This document shows positions 42,890-50,998 of a stretch of DNA of 64,000 bases, piece by piece. The number at the start of each line of letters is the position of its first letter. Positions within the stretch are counted from its first letter, which is position 1. This stretch comes from DAIDKA01 sp035487155 (GTDB taxonomy: Bacteria > Pseudomonadota > Gammaproteobacteria > Steroidobacterales > Steroidobacteraceae): the NCBI GenBank assembly GCA_035487155.1, contig DATHMK010000005.1, positions 19,364 through 83,363 of the forward strand. Direction: 5' to 3'. Both the position numbers and the translations under genes were made by a program. The notes beneath the pieces were generated by a model that was given only the letters and a program-made list of their open reading frames with translations, was not told the origin of the DNA and did no database searches.

Positions 42890-44419
42890 ATGCAATCCTG
42901 GCTCGGTCTCGCGCTGCTCACGGTCGCAGGTTCGGCACTGGCCGCTACCAGTGATGCGCCGCTGGTGCAGCTGGCGATGAGCGACCAGTGGCAGCAGGCC
43001 CTGGCGCTCATCGACCACGGTGCCGATGTGAATGCGACCTCCGAGGACGGTTCCACCGCGCTGCTGTGGGCCGCGCATCGCGACGACCGCATGCTGGTCG
43101 AGCGGTTGCTCAAGGCGCATGCGGATGCCAAGGCCGCCAACCATTACGGTGCCACACCCATGTCGGAGGCGGCCGCCTACGGAGATCCGGTGGTGCTCGA
43201 GCTGCTGCTCAAAGCAGGTGCGGACCCGGATACGGCCGATGCCGACGGTCAAACCGCCCTGATGGTCATCGCCCACACCAGCAACCTGCAGGCTGCTGAG
43301 CTGCTGCTGCGGCATGGCGCACACGTGGAGGCGACCGAAAGGCTGCGGGGTCAGACGGCCTTGCATTTCGCGGCCGCCGAGAGCCAGCCGGCGATGCTGC
43401 AGTTGCTGCTGCGCCACCATGCTGATCCCAACGCGCGTTCGAAGATCGAGCACGATCTGCGCCAGGTGAGCGCTGAACCGCGCATCCAGTGGCGCGCCCC
43501 CGGGGGCCTCACGCCGCTTCTGTATGCCGCGCGCCAGGGCTGCATGGAATGCGTGCAGGCGCTGATCAGGTCCAGGGCGGATCCCAACCTGAACGATCCG
43601 GAGGGCATCTCGCCGCTGCTGATCGCCACGGAGAACTTCCACTTCGATGTGGCGGTGTATCTGATGAAGGTGGGTGCCGATCCGAATCATTGGGACTGGT
43701 GGGGACGCACGCCGCTGTATGCCGCGGTCGACCTGAACACCTTGCCCTATGGCGGCAGGTCCGACCGGCCGTCACTGGATGCGACGACCAGCCTGAAGAT
43801 GATCCAGCTGCTGCTGGCGGCCGGGGCGAACCCGAATGCCCAACTGAAGCTGTTTCCACCGTTCCGCCAGATCGGTTCCGATCGCGGCGCGGATCTGCTG
43901 CTGACGGTGGGTACGACGCCGCTGCTGCGGGCCGCCAAGGCGGGCGATGTGAATGCGATGAAGCTGCTGCTGGGGCGTGGCGCAAAGGTGGACCTTGCCA
44001 ACACTCTGGGGGTCACCCCGCTCATGGCGGCGGCCGGGCTGGGCTCCAATGAAATCGATACGCGCGGCAAGTACGTCACGGAGCAGCAGGCCATCGCGGC
44101 CATCGAGCTGCTGATTGCGCAGGGGGCGCAGGTCAATGCCATCGACAATCTCGGCCGATCGGCCCTGTACGGGGCGGCCTATTGGGGCTGGAACGATGCG
44201 ATCAAGCGCCTTGCGGGTCATGGTGCCGAGCTTGATATCAAGGACGTTCACGGCCATACCGCACTGGACATGGCGCTGGGCCGCGCCGAGGGCCATGGCC
44301 GCGGCGGGGCCGGCAAGGTGGTCCACGAGGACAGTGCGGCGCTGCTGCAGCAGTTGCAGGCAAACGGCGCCAGGACCGCGGAGCTGCCCCCCGTGAAACC
44401 GGCCAATCAGTTGCTGTAA
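42890..44419 (+). CDS. exported ankyrin repeat protein (copy B)
   Basis: This 509-residue protein has a short signal peptide (MQSWLGLALLTVAGSALAAT) and about nine ankyrin repeats (for example DGSTALLWAAHRDD and NHYGATPMSEAA). It is homologous to copy A over the whole length: both carry the odd non-repeat segment after the fifth repeat with SEPR/AEPR and GGLTxLLYA.R.GC, and a Tyr/Gly-rich insert. GGAG lies 9 bases before its ATG. It is the last gene of the eight-gene array. A scaffold or inhibitor role in the periplasm is inferred. Confidence 0.88.
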   Translation: MQSWLGLALLTVAGSALAATSDAPLVQLAMSDQWQQALALIDHGADVNATSEDGSTALLWAAHRDDRMLVERLLKAHADAKAANHYGATPMSEAAAYGDPVVLELLLKAGADPDTADADGQTALMVIAHTSNLQAAELLLRHGAHVEATERLRGQTALHFAAAESQPAMLQLLLRHHADPNARSKIEHDLRQVSAEPRIQWRAPGGLTPLLYAARQGCMECVQALIRSRADPNLNDPEGISPLLIATENFHFDVAVYLMKVGADPNHWDWWGRTPLYAAVDLNTLPYGGRSDRPSLDATTSLKMIQLLLAAGANPNAQLKLFPPFRQIGSDRGADLLLTVGTTPLLRAAKAGDVNAMKLLLGRGAKVDLANTLGVTPLMAAAGLGSNEIDTRGKYVTEQQAIAAIELLIAQGAQVNAIDNLGRSALYGAAYWGWNDAIKRLAGHGAELDIKDVHGHTALDMALGRAEGHGRGGAGKVVHEDSAALLQQLQANGARTAELPPVKPANQLL

Positions 44420-44557
44420 CCGGCAGCGGGCGGAGAGGGGAGGCAGGACACCGGCCCTGGGGCTGTCGGATTTGTCCGTCAGACGACGCTGGCGCCGAGC
44501 CTACAGGCCCCGCCGGACGAGCGTGATAAACAGGGGCAAACACCTGAGGCCTGCTCC

Positions 44558-44758
44558 ATGACCGCCATGCCCCCACGGAATTTCGACCCCCTGCGCTTCT
44601 GTGTACTGCCGCGCGTGACGGCAGAGGAGCGCCAGCAATGGATCGCCACGGCAGCCTACTTCAGAGCCCAGCGGCGCGGTTTCACGCCCGGCGAGGAGGC
44701 CGCAGACTGGTTGGCCGCCGAGGCAGAAATCGATGCTGAGATGACCCACCGGTTCTGA
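44558..44758 (+). CDS. DUF2934 domain protein
   Basis: This 66-residue protein contains a DUF2934-like helix-turn-helix shape: ERQQWIATAAYFRAQRRG then GEEAADWLAAEAEID. DUF2934 proteins are short, soluble and of unknown function; they are often near stress or signalling genes. The ATG at 44558 is the first in frame, and an ATG at 44567 is also possible. It stands alone, 138 bp after the ankyrin gene and 110 bp before the ParA-like gene. Confidence 0.7.
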   Translation: MTAMPPRNFDPLRFCVLPRVTAEERQQWIATAAYFRAQRRGFTPGEEAADWLAAEAEIDAEMTHRF

Positions 44759-44868
44759 AGACTGGGGCTGACCAGCTCAAGGTTTCCCGCTGGGGCGGTT
44801 CCCCCTCTGCGATCAACCTGTTACGGTATCGACCGCGAGCTAAACAATTAGAACAGGGACGTCGCTTC

Positions 44869-45678
44869 GTGAACGATATCGGTGAGCCAAGCACCGACAC
44901 TGTAGCAGCGCCGCAGGCCGCGCCTGCTGCGCTGATGAAGATCATCGCCGTCACGAACATCAAGGGCGGCGTGGGCAAGACCACCACGGCGGTCAACCTG
45001 GCCTACCTGTGTGCCGCCAGCGGCCGCTCGACGCTGCTGTGGGACCTCGATCCGCAGGCTGCGGCCACCTATACGCTCAAAGGCGAGCCGCGCGAACATG
45101 TCTCGCCCAAGAAACTGCTGACGGGCAAGCGCGAGCTGCCCGAACTGGTGCTGCCGACGGGTTATCCGGGGCTGGATCTGCTGCCCGCGGAGCTCTCGTA
45201 CCGCAACTTCGACGTGCACCTGAGTGAACGCAAACGGCCAACGGAGCGCCTGCTGAAGATGAGCAGATCCCTGCGTCAGGCGTATTCGGCGCTGTTTCTG
45301 GACTGTGCCCCCGGCATTTCGCTGCTGTCGGAAAACGTGCTGCGTGCGGCCGATGTGGTCCTGGTACCGCTGGTACCCACGCCGCTGTCGGTGCGCATGC
45401 TGGTGCAGCTACAGGAATTCATCGCCGGGGAAGGCTGGACAGATCTTCTGGTGCTGCCGTTCTTCTCCATGGTCGACCGCCGCCGGTCGCTGCACAACGA
45501 GATTATTGCCAGTGCCCGCGCGCAGTTTCCGACGATGCTCGCGACCGAAGTGCCGTACTGGAGCGAGATCGAGCGGATGACCCTGCGCCGAGCTCCGATT
45601 CCGGCATTCGCGCCGGCCAGTGCGTCCGCCGCGCTGTATCGGTTGCTGTGGGCGGAAGTTGCGGGGCGGATGGGCTGA
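44869..45678 (+). CDS. ParA/MinD-like ATPase
   Basis: This 269-residue P-loop ATPase has the deviant Walker A NIKGGVGKTTTAVNLAYL (residues about 29-46), the LLWDLDPQAAATY switch and LFLDCAPGISLLSENVL Walker B. No partner parB or centromere-like repeat is nearby, so it is unlikely to be the chromosomal or a plasmid partition protein; such orphan ParAs position other protein assemblies. The start is a GTG with AGGGA 9 bases upstream; an internal ATG at 44935 has no ribosome site. The large histidine kinase follows after 33 bp, so joint expression is likely. Confidence 0.88.
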   Translation: MNDIGEPSTDTVAAPQAAPAALMKIIAVTNIKGGVGKTTTAVNLAYLCAASGRSTLLWDLDPQAAATYTLKGEPREHVSPKKLLTGKRELPELVLPTGYPGLDLLPAELSYRNFDVHLSERKRPTERLLKMSRSLRQAYSALFLDCAPGISLLSENVLRAADVVLVPLVPTPLSVRMLVQLQEFIAGEGWTDLLVLPFFSMVDRRRSLHNEIIASARAQFPTMLATEVPYWSEIERMTLRRAPIPAFAPASASAALYRLLWAEVAGRMG

Positions 45679-45711
45679 AGAACCAAGGCCAATGAGATCA
45701 GGAGCACTCGC

Positions 45712-48700
45712 GTGAACGCAGTGGCGACCGACGCCGTTGAGGTGACCTTCCCGGAGCAGGCCGGCGCGATGGGGGACCGGATACGTTCTCTGGACTGGGC
45801 GAAAACCCCGCTGGGCCCACCCCACCAGTGGTCGCCCACGCTGCGGCTCATGGTCCGGTTCGTCCTCGCCAATCGATTTCCGCTGCTGCTGTGGTGGGGA
45901 CCGGAGTACGTCTCCCTCTACAACGACGCATACCGTCCGATCCTGGGGACCAAGCACCCGCGCGCCCTGGGACAGCCCGTGAGCGAATGCTGGAGCGAGA
46001 TCTGGCATGTGCTGCAGCCCCTGATCGATACCCCCTTCAATGGTGGCCCGGCCACCTGGATGGAGGATATCGGCCTGGAGATCAACCGCCATGGGTTCAT
46101 GGAGGAAACGCACTTTACCGTGGCCTACAGTCCGGTACCCGACGAGAGCGCGCCGCGGGGGATCGGCGGCGTGCTGGCCACGGTGCACGAGATCACCGAA
46201 AAGGTGATCGGAGAGCGGCGTATCGCGATACTGCGCGAGCTGGGAGCCCAGACTCTGGAAGGCAAGACCGCCGTGGAGGCCTGTGCGGCCGCGGCGCGCG
46301 TTCTCGGGCAGCACACCATCGATGTTCCGTTCGCGTTGCTTTACCTGCTCAACGCCCAGGGTACGGGCGCAACCCTGGCCGGTGCTTCGGGCTTTGCGGC
46401 CGCTGAGAGTTCGGCACCACACATGGTGGACTGGACTGAAGGTGAGCGCGGACCATGGCCCTTGGCTGAGGTGCTGAACACCGAATCGGCGCTGCTGATC
46501 GAGGATCTGGCCACCCGCCTGTCCCAGGTGCCGGCCGGACCCTGGGCCGATCCGCCCAAGTCGGCACTGATCGTGCCGATACTGTCGAACAAGGCGCACC
46601 AGTTGGCGGGTTTCCTCGTCGCGGGCATCAGCTCACGGTTGCAACTCGACGAATCGTACCGCAGCTTCCTGCAGTTGCTCGCCGCACAGCTCGCCACCGC
46701 GGTAACCAACGCCCGTGCCTACGAGGAGGAGCGCAGCAGGGCCGCGGCTCTGGCGGAACTGGATCGGGCCAAGACGACGTTCTTTTCGAATATCAGCCAC
46801 GAGTTCCGTACGCCCCTGACGTTGATGCTGGGGCCGCTGCAGGACATGCTCACCGATGCGAAGACACCAAGGGCGATGCGCCAGCGGGTCGATGTCGCAC
46901 ATCGCAACTCGCTGCGACTACTGAAGCTCGTCAACTCGCTGCTGGAGTTTTCGCGCCTGGAGGCAGGCCGCGTGCAGGCATCCTACGAGCCTACCGACCT
47001 TGCCGCCTTGACGCGTGATCTGGCGAGTACCTTTCGCTCCGCCATCGAGCGGGCGCAATTGCGTTTTGAAGTTGACTGCGTGCTCGAGGAAACCACCTAT
47101 GTCGATCGGGAGATGTGGGAGAAAATCGTCCTCAACCTGCTGTCGAATGCGTTGAAATACACGCTCGCGGGTGAGATCGCGGTCAGCCTAAGACAGGAGG
47201 ACGGGGCCGCCGTGCTGACGGTGCGCGACAGCGGTGTCGGAGTCTCGGATGCCGAGTTGCCGCGTCTATTCGAACGCTTTCACCGGGTGGACGGAACCCA
47301 GGGGCGCTCCCAGGAGGGTTCCGGGATCGGTCTCGCCATGGTGCAGGAGCTGGTGAAGCTGCATGCAGGGACCGTCAGCGTCGAAAGCAAGGTGGGAAGC
47401 GGTTCGGTATTTCGTGTTTCCCTGCCATTGGGGTCCGCGCACCTGCCTGCCGAACGTGTTCGCATGGCCGCAGCATCGACCCCGACCACCCTCGGTGCGC
47501 AGGTGTTCCTGCAGGAAGCAATGCGTTGGGTGCCGGCGGCAACGGAGGACACTCTGACTCGAGTGCCCGTGTTGACCGAGGCCCGCGCTGCGGCGGCCGA
47601 TCAGCGCTTCGCCAAGACCTTCGGTGCGCGAATCGTGCTGGCGGATGACAACGCCGACATGCGTGGCTATGTGCGCGAGCTGCTGGCGCCACATTATGTG
47701 CTCGAACTGGTGGCCGACGGCGAGGAGGCGCTCGCCGCCGCGCGCCGTGAACGCCCGGATCTCATTCTCTCCGATGTCATGATGCCGCGCCTTGATGGCC
47801 TGGGATTGCTGGCCGCGGTGCGCGCGGATCGGAATCTGCATGGCGTGCCGGTGGTGCTGCTGTCGGCGCGTGCCGGTGAGGAGGCCCGTATTGACGGCCT
47901 TGATGCCGGGGCCGACGACTATCTGATCAAACCCTTCTCGGCCCGTGAACTGCTGGCGCGTGTGGGCGCGCTGCTGGAACGTGACAAGATGCGGCGGCGG
48001 GCCGAGGAAGCCTCGCGCCGGCGCACGGAGCAGTTCGAGACGCTGCTCAACGCGGCGCCGCTTGGCGTCTATCTGATCGATGCCGACTTTCGGATCCGGG
48101 AAATGAATCCGCCGGCGCGCGCCGCGTTCGGTGAGATTCCCGATCTCATCGGCCGCGACTTCGGCGAGGTGATCCGGATCCTTTGGCCGCCCGCATACGC
48201 CGAGGAAGTCGTGGGCCGGTTTCGGCACACGCTCCAAACCGGCGAGCCTTATGCGATGCGCGAACGCATCGAGCAACGTCGCGATCGGGGCGTCATCGAA
48301 TACTACGAATGGTGGATCAACCGTATCGCCCTACCCGAGGGGCGCTACGGGGTGGTGTGCTACTTCCGTGACATCGCCGAGTACGTGCTGTCGCGGGCGC
48401 GGCTGGAGGCGGCTGATCGGCAAAAAGATGAGTTTCTGGCGATGCTGGCCCACGAGTTGCGCAATCCCCTGGCCCCGATCCGCAATGCCAGCGAACTGCT
48501 GGCCCGATCCACCAACCCGGATGCCCGCAGTCAGGTAGTGGGAATCCTGCAGCGTCAAGTGGCCCAGATGACTCGCCTGGTGGATGACCTGCTGGATGTG
48601 TCGCGGATTACCCAGGGCAAGATCGAACTTAAGCGCCGTCCGGTACTGCTCTCGCAGATCGTCGAACAGGCGGTCGAGACTGTCGAGCCGCTCCTGAAGG

Positions 48701-49491
48701 AGAAGCAGCACAAAGTTTCCATCATCAGTGATCGTCGCAGCTTGTGGTTGAATGCCGACCCGGCGCGTCTGCTCCAGTGCGTGGCCAATGTTCTGACCAA
48801 CGCGGCGAAATTTACCCCGCCGCATGGCGAGATCCGCATCGAGTCCCATGACGAGGCAACCGAGGTGGTACTGAGCGTAACGGACAATGGTGTCGGCATT
48901 GCTCCGGAACTGCTTCCCTGCGTCTTTGATCTGTTCGTGCAAAGCGATCGAACTCTGGATCGGGCCCAGGGTGGCCTGGGAATCGGGCTCTCGGTGGTCA
49001 AGAGACTGCTGGAGATGCACGGCGGCGCGGTGAAGGCCATCAGCCCCGGACTTGGGTGCGGTGCAACATTCGAAATTCGCATGCCGCGCATGAATGATGT
49101 GAAGGAGGACCCACCCGACACCTTGCAGACCCGGGTGATACCGCGGCGCATTCTGGTGGTCGACGACAATCCGGATTCGGCTGATTCCCTCGGCATGCTC
49201 CTGGAGGTCGAGGGTCACGAGGTTGAGACTGTGTACAGCTCTGAAAAGGCCCTTGAGCGCGTGGCAGCCTACAGGCCTGACGTGGTGCTGCTTGATCTGG
49301 GCCTGCCGGGCATGGATGGCTACGAGGTGGGCCGTCGCATGCGGTCAATGCCCGGACTTGAGCGCATGCGCCTGGTGGCTCTCACGGGCTACGGCCAGGC
49401 CGATGACCGGGAGCGAACCCGCGATGCCGGTTTTGACGGGCATTTGGTGAAGCCCGTGGAATTCCTGTTGCTCCGCCAGGCACTGCAGTGA
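45712..49491 (+). CDS. large double hybrid histidine kinase (PAS-GAF-HK-REC-PAS-HK-REC)
   Basis: This 1259-residue protein holds two complete kinase-receiver units. Order: PAS-like (about 20-165, LPLLLWWGPEYVSLYNDAYRP in part); GAF-like (165-340); HisKA with His363 in ISHEFRTPL; HATPase; REC with Asp688 in LSDVMMPR; PAS (780-900); HisKA with His914 in LAHELRNPL; HATPase; and REC with Asp1195 in LLDLGLPG. No transmembrane segment is seen. An internal phosphorelay between units is possible, but no Hpt domain or separate output regulator is adjacent. The GTG start has AGGAG 8 bases upstream. Its second unit resembles the kai-operon kinase. Confidence 0.94.
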   Translation: MNAVATDAVEVTFPEQAGAMGDRIRSLDWAKTPLGPPHQWSPTLRLMVRFVLANRFPLLLWWGPEYVSLYNDAYRPILGTKHPRALGQPVSECWSEIWHVLQPLIDTPFNGGPATWMEDIGLEINRHGFMEETHFTVAYSPVPDESAPRGIGGVLATVHEITEKVIGERRIAILRELGAQTLEGKTAVEACAAAARVLGQHTIDVPFALLYLLNAQGTGATLAGASGFAAAESSAPHMVDWTEGERGPWPLAEVLNTESALLIEDLATRLSQVPAGPWADPPKSALIVPILSNKAHQLAGFLVAGISSRLQLDESYRSFLQLLAAQLATAVTNARAYEEERSRAAALAELDRAKTTFFSNISHEFRTPLTLMLGPLQDMLTDAKTPRAMRQRVDVAHRNSLRLLKLVNSLLEFSRLEAGRVQASYEPTDLAALTRDLASTFRSAIERAQLRFEVDCVLEETTYVDREMWEKIVLNLLSNALKYTLAGEIAVSLRQEDGAAVLTVRDSGVGVSDAELPRLFERFHRVDGTQGRSQEGSGIGLAMVQELVKLHAGTVSVESKVGSGSVFRVSLPLGSAHLPAERVRMAAASTPTTLGAQVFLQEAMRWVPAATEDTLTRVPVLTEARAAAADQRFAKTFGARIVLADDNADMRGYVRELLAPHYVLELVADGEEALAAARRERPDLILSDVMMPRLDGLGLLAAVRADRNLHGVPVVLLSARAGEEARIDGLDAGADDYLIKPFSARELLARVGALLERDKMRRRAEEASRRRTEQFETLLNAAPLGVYLIDADFRIREMNPPARAAFGEIPDLIGRDFGEVIRILWPPAYAEEVVGRFRHTLQTGEPYAMRERIEQRRDRGVIEYYEWWINRIALPEGRYGVVCYFRDIAEYVLSRARLEAADRQKDEFLAMLAHELRNPLAPIRNASELLARSTNPDARSQVVGILQRQVAQMTRLVDDLLDVSRITQGKIELKRRPVLLSQIVEQAVETVEPLLKEKQHKVSIISDRRSLWLNADPARLLQCVANVLTNAAKFTPPHGEIRIESHDEATEVVLSVTDNGVGIAPELLPCVFDLFVQSDRTLDRAQGGLGIGLSVVKRLLEMHGGAVKAISPGLGCGATFEIRMPRMNDVKEDPPDTLQTRVIPRRILVVDDNPDSADSLGMLLEVEGHEVETVYSSEKALERVAAYRPDVVLLDLGLPGMDGYEVGRRMRSMPGLERMRLVALTGYGQADDRERTRDAGFDGHLVKPVEFLLLRQALQ

Positions 49492-49570
49492 TTCGCCCGC
49501 AACGGCCCAGGGACGAATAGAATCGGCGGGCCGCGCTCACGAAGTCTCAGGCGGCATTGGAGAACTCACG

Positions 49571-50998
49571 ATGAATGCTCGACATTTGCCTGGCAAGGCC
49601 ACGGTCCTGCTCGTAGCCGTTGCCGGCCTGGCGTTGGCACAGGCACCGACACCGCAGCCGAACGCGCCGCCGGCGGACGGCCCCAACGGAAACCCGGTCC
49701 TGACCGGCCAGCCGGAGCCGCCGCCCTCCATACTCACACCGGCCCAGCGCGGGGACCCGGAAGTGTTCCCACCCGGAGCCCTGCTCGCGTTCCAGCGACG
49801 CGAGGCGCCCAAGCCCGTGTCCGTGCCGCCGCCCAAGGGCGTTCAGCCCCTTGCCGTTGATATGTTCACCAGCAAGAACTTCTACAAGGACAGGGCATTG
49901 TGGAGCGATCCGCGTTATTACCGCTGCAATACGCCACGGGAGATGATCGAGGCGATGTGGGAGCGGGGCCGGATGGGAGCCAATCCGCCCACCTCAGCGT
50001 CGTGGGGCGATTGCCGGATCGACTATCCGCGGGAGCGGATGGTCAGTCCCTATCCCTACAAGAGCGCCAAGGAACACTATGAGGCACTGCTGGCCCAGGC
50101 CAGGGCGCGCGGCGGCCCCACGATCTACACCAAGGCGACGACACCGGACTGGGATGGCTTCTATATTCGCGATCCGGTGGGCACGGACTCCCCCGGATTC
50201 ACCGGCCCCGATCGCATGGTCGCCGGGCCGGGTCGCGGCGAGCGCTGGCAGTGGGGCGGCATCGAGCAGGCATCCACGGTGCTGTCACTGCTCACCCCGG
50301 AGTATCAGAAGCGCTATGTCCAGATGCTCTACCACGAGACGGTGGACAATTCGAAACAATGGAATGCCTCCATGTGCCTGCCGGAAGGCTTCATACGCTG
50401 GTGGGCGGCCTCCTCGCGCGGCTCCAATTTCGAGGTGAGCATCACGCCGACCCGGGTGGAGTTCCTCTCCGGAATCGCCGACAACTTCGTGCGCGAGGTG
50501 CTGATCGGTCGTGAGCACGTGCAGAAGGTACCGCAATGGTATGGCGAGACGGTCGGCTTCTGGGACGGTGAAACCCTCATCAGCTGGACCGCCAACGTTC
50601 AGGGGTGGACTCAGCACACCATGTTCGAATTTTCCAACAAGATGGAGACCGTGGAGACCTTCAAGCCGCTGTATGACGCCAACCACAAGTTGATCGGCCT
50701 CGATCATGAAGCGGTGTGGTACGACCCGGATGCCTACGTGCAGCCCCTGAGAGTCAGGGACCGGTTCGTGCAGCGGGCGGCGGCGGGCGATGCGAAGGCG
50801 CGCTACACCTTCATCGAGTGCCTGTCGAACATCAAGAACGTGAAGGGTCGGCCGCAGCAGCTGGGCAAGGATGATCCGAACTTCATCGACTACTACGGAC
50901 GGCCCTGGGCCCAGAACTGGGAGAAATGGTTCGAACAGGGCTGGGAGAAGCCGGCCGATGCGGGTCCGCCCAAGGACGTGCTGGATCTGTTCAAGTAA
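49571..50998 (+). CDS. exported protein of unknown function (ETVGFWDGETL motif family)
   Basis: This 475-residue protein has a signal peptide (cleavage near LALAQA) and a Pro-rich mature start. Landmarks are FYKDRALWSDPRYYRCNTP, PPTSASWGDCRIDYP and YGETVGFWDGETLISWTANVQGW. The last resembles the ExxGxWdGDTLVV motif of a large uncharacterised secreted family common in Acidobacteria and in hydrocarbon- or steroid-degrading proteobacteria. No catalytic site can be named. The stop TAA overlaps the ATG of the PQQ-propeller gene (TAATG), which strongly ties the two functions together. Confidence 0.82.
   Translation: MNARHLPGKATVLLVAVAGLALAQAPTPQPNAPPADGPNGNPVLTGQPEPPPSILTPAQRGDPEVFPPGALLAFQRREAPKPVSVPPPKGVQPLAVDMFTSKNFYKDRALWSDPRYYRCNTPREMIEAMWERGRMGANPPTSASWGDCRIDYPRERMVSPYPYKSAKEHYEALLAQARARGGPTIYTKATTPDWDGFYIRDPVGTDSPGFTGPDRMVAGPGRGERWQWGGIEQASTVLSLLTPEYQKRYVQMLYHETVDNSKQWNASMCLPEGFIRWWAASSRGSNFEVSITPTRVEFLSGIADNFVREVLIGREHVQKVPQWYGETVGFWDGETLISWTANVQGWTQHTMFEFSNKMETVETFKPLYDANHKLIGLDHEAVWYDPDAYVQPLRVRDRFVQRAAAGDAKARYTFIECLSNIKNVKGRPQQLGKDDPNFIDYYGRPWAQNWEKWFEQGWEKPADAGPPKDVLDLFK

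Noticed and set aside
44869..45678. Plasmid or chromosome partition locus
   Set aside because: There is a ParA-like ATPase but no ParB gene, no parS-type palindromes and no replication genes nearby.
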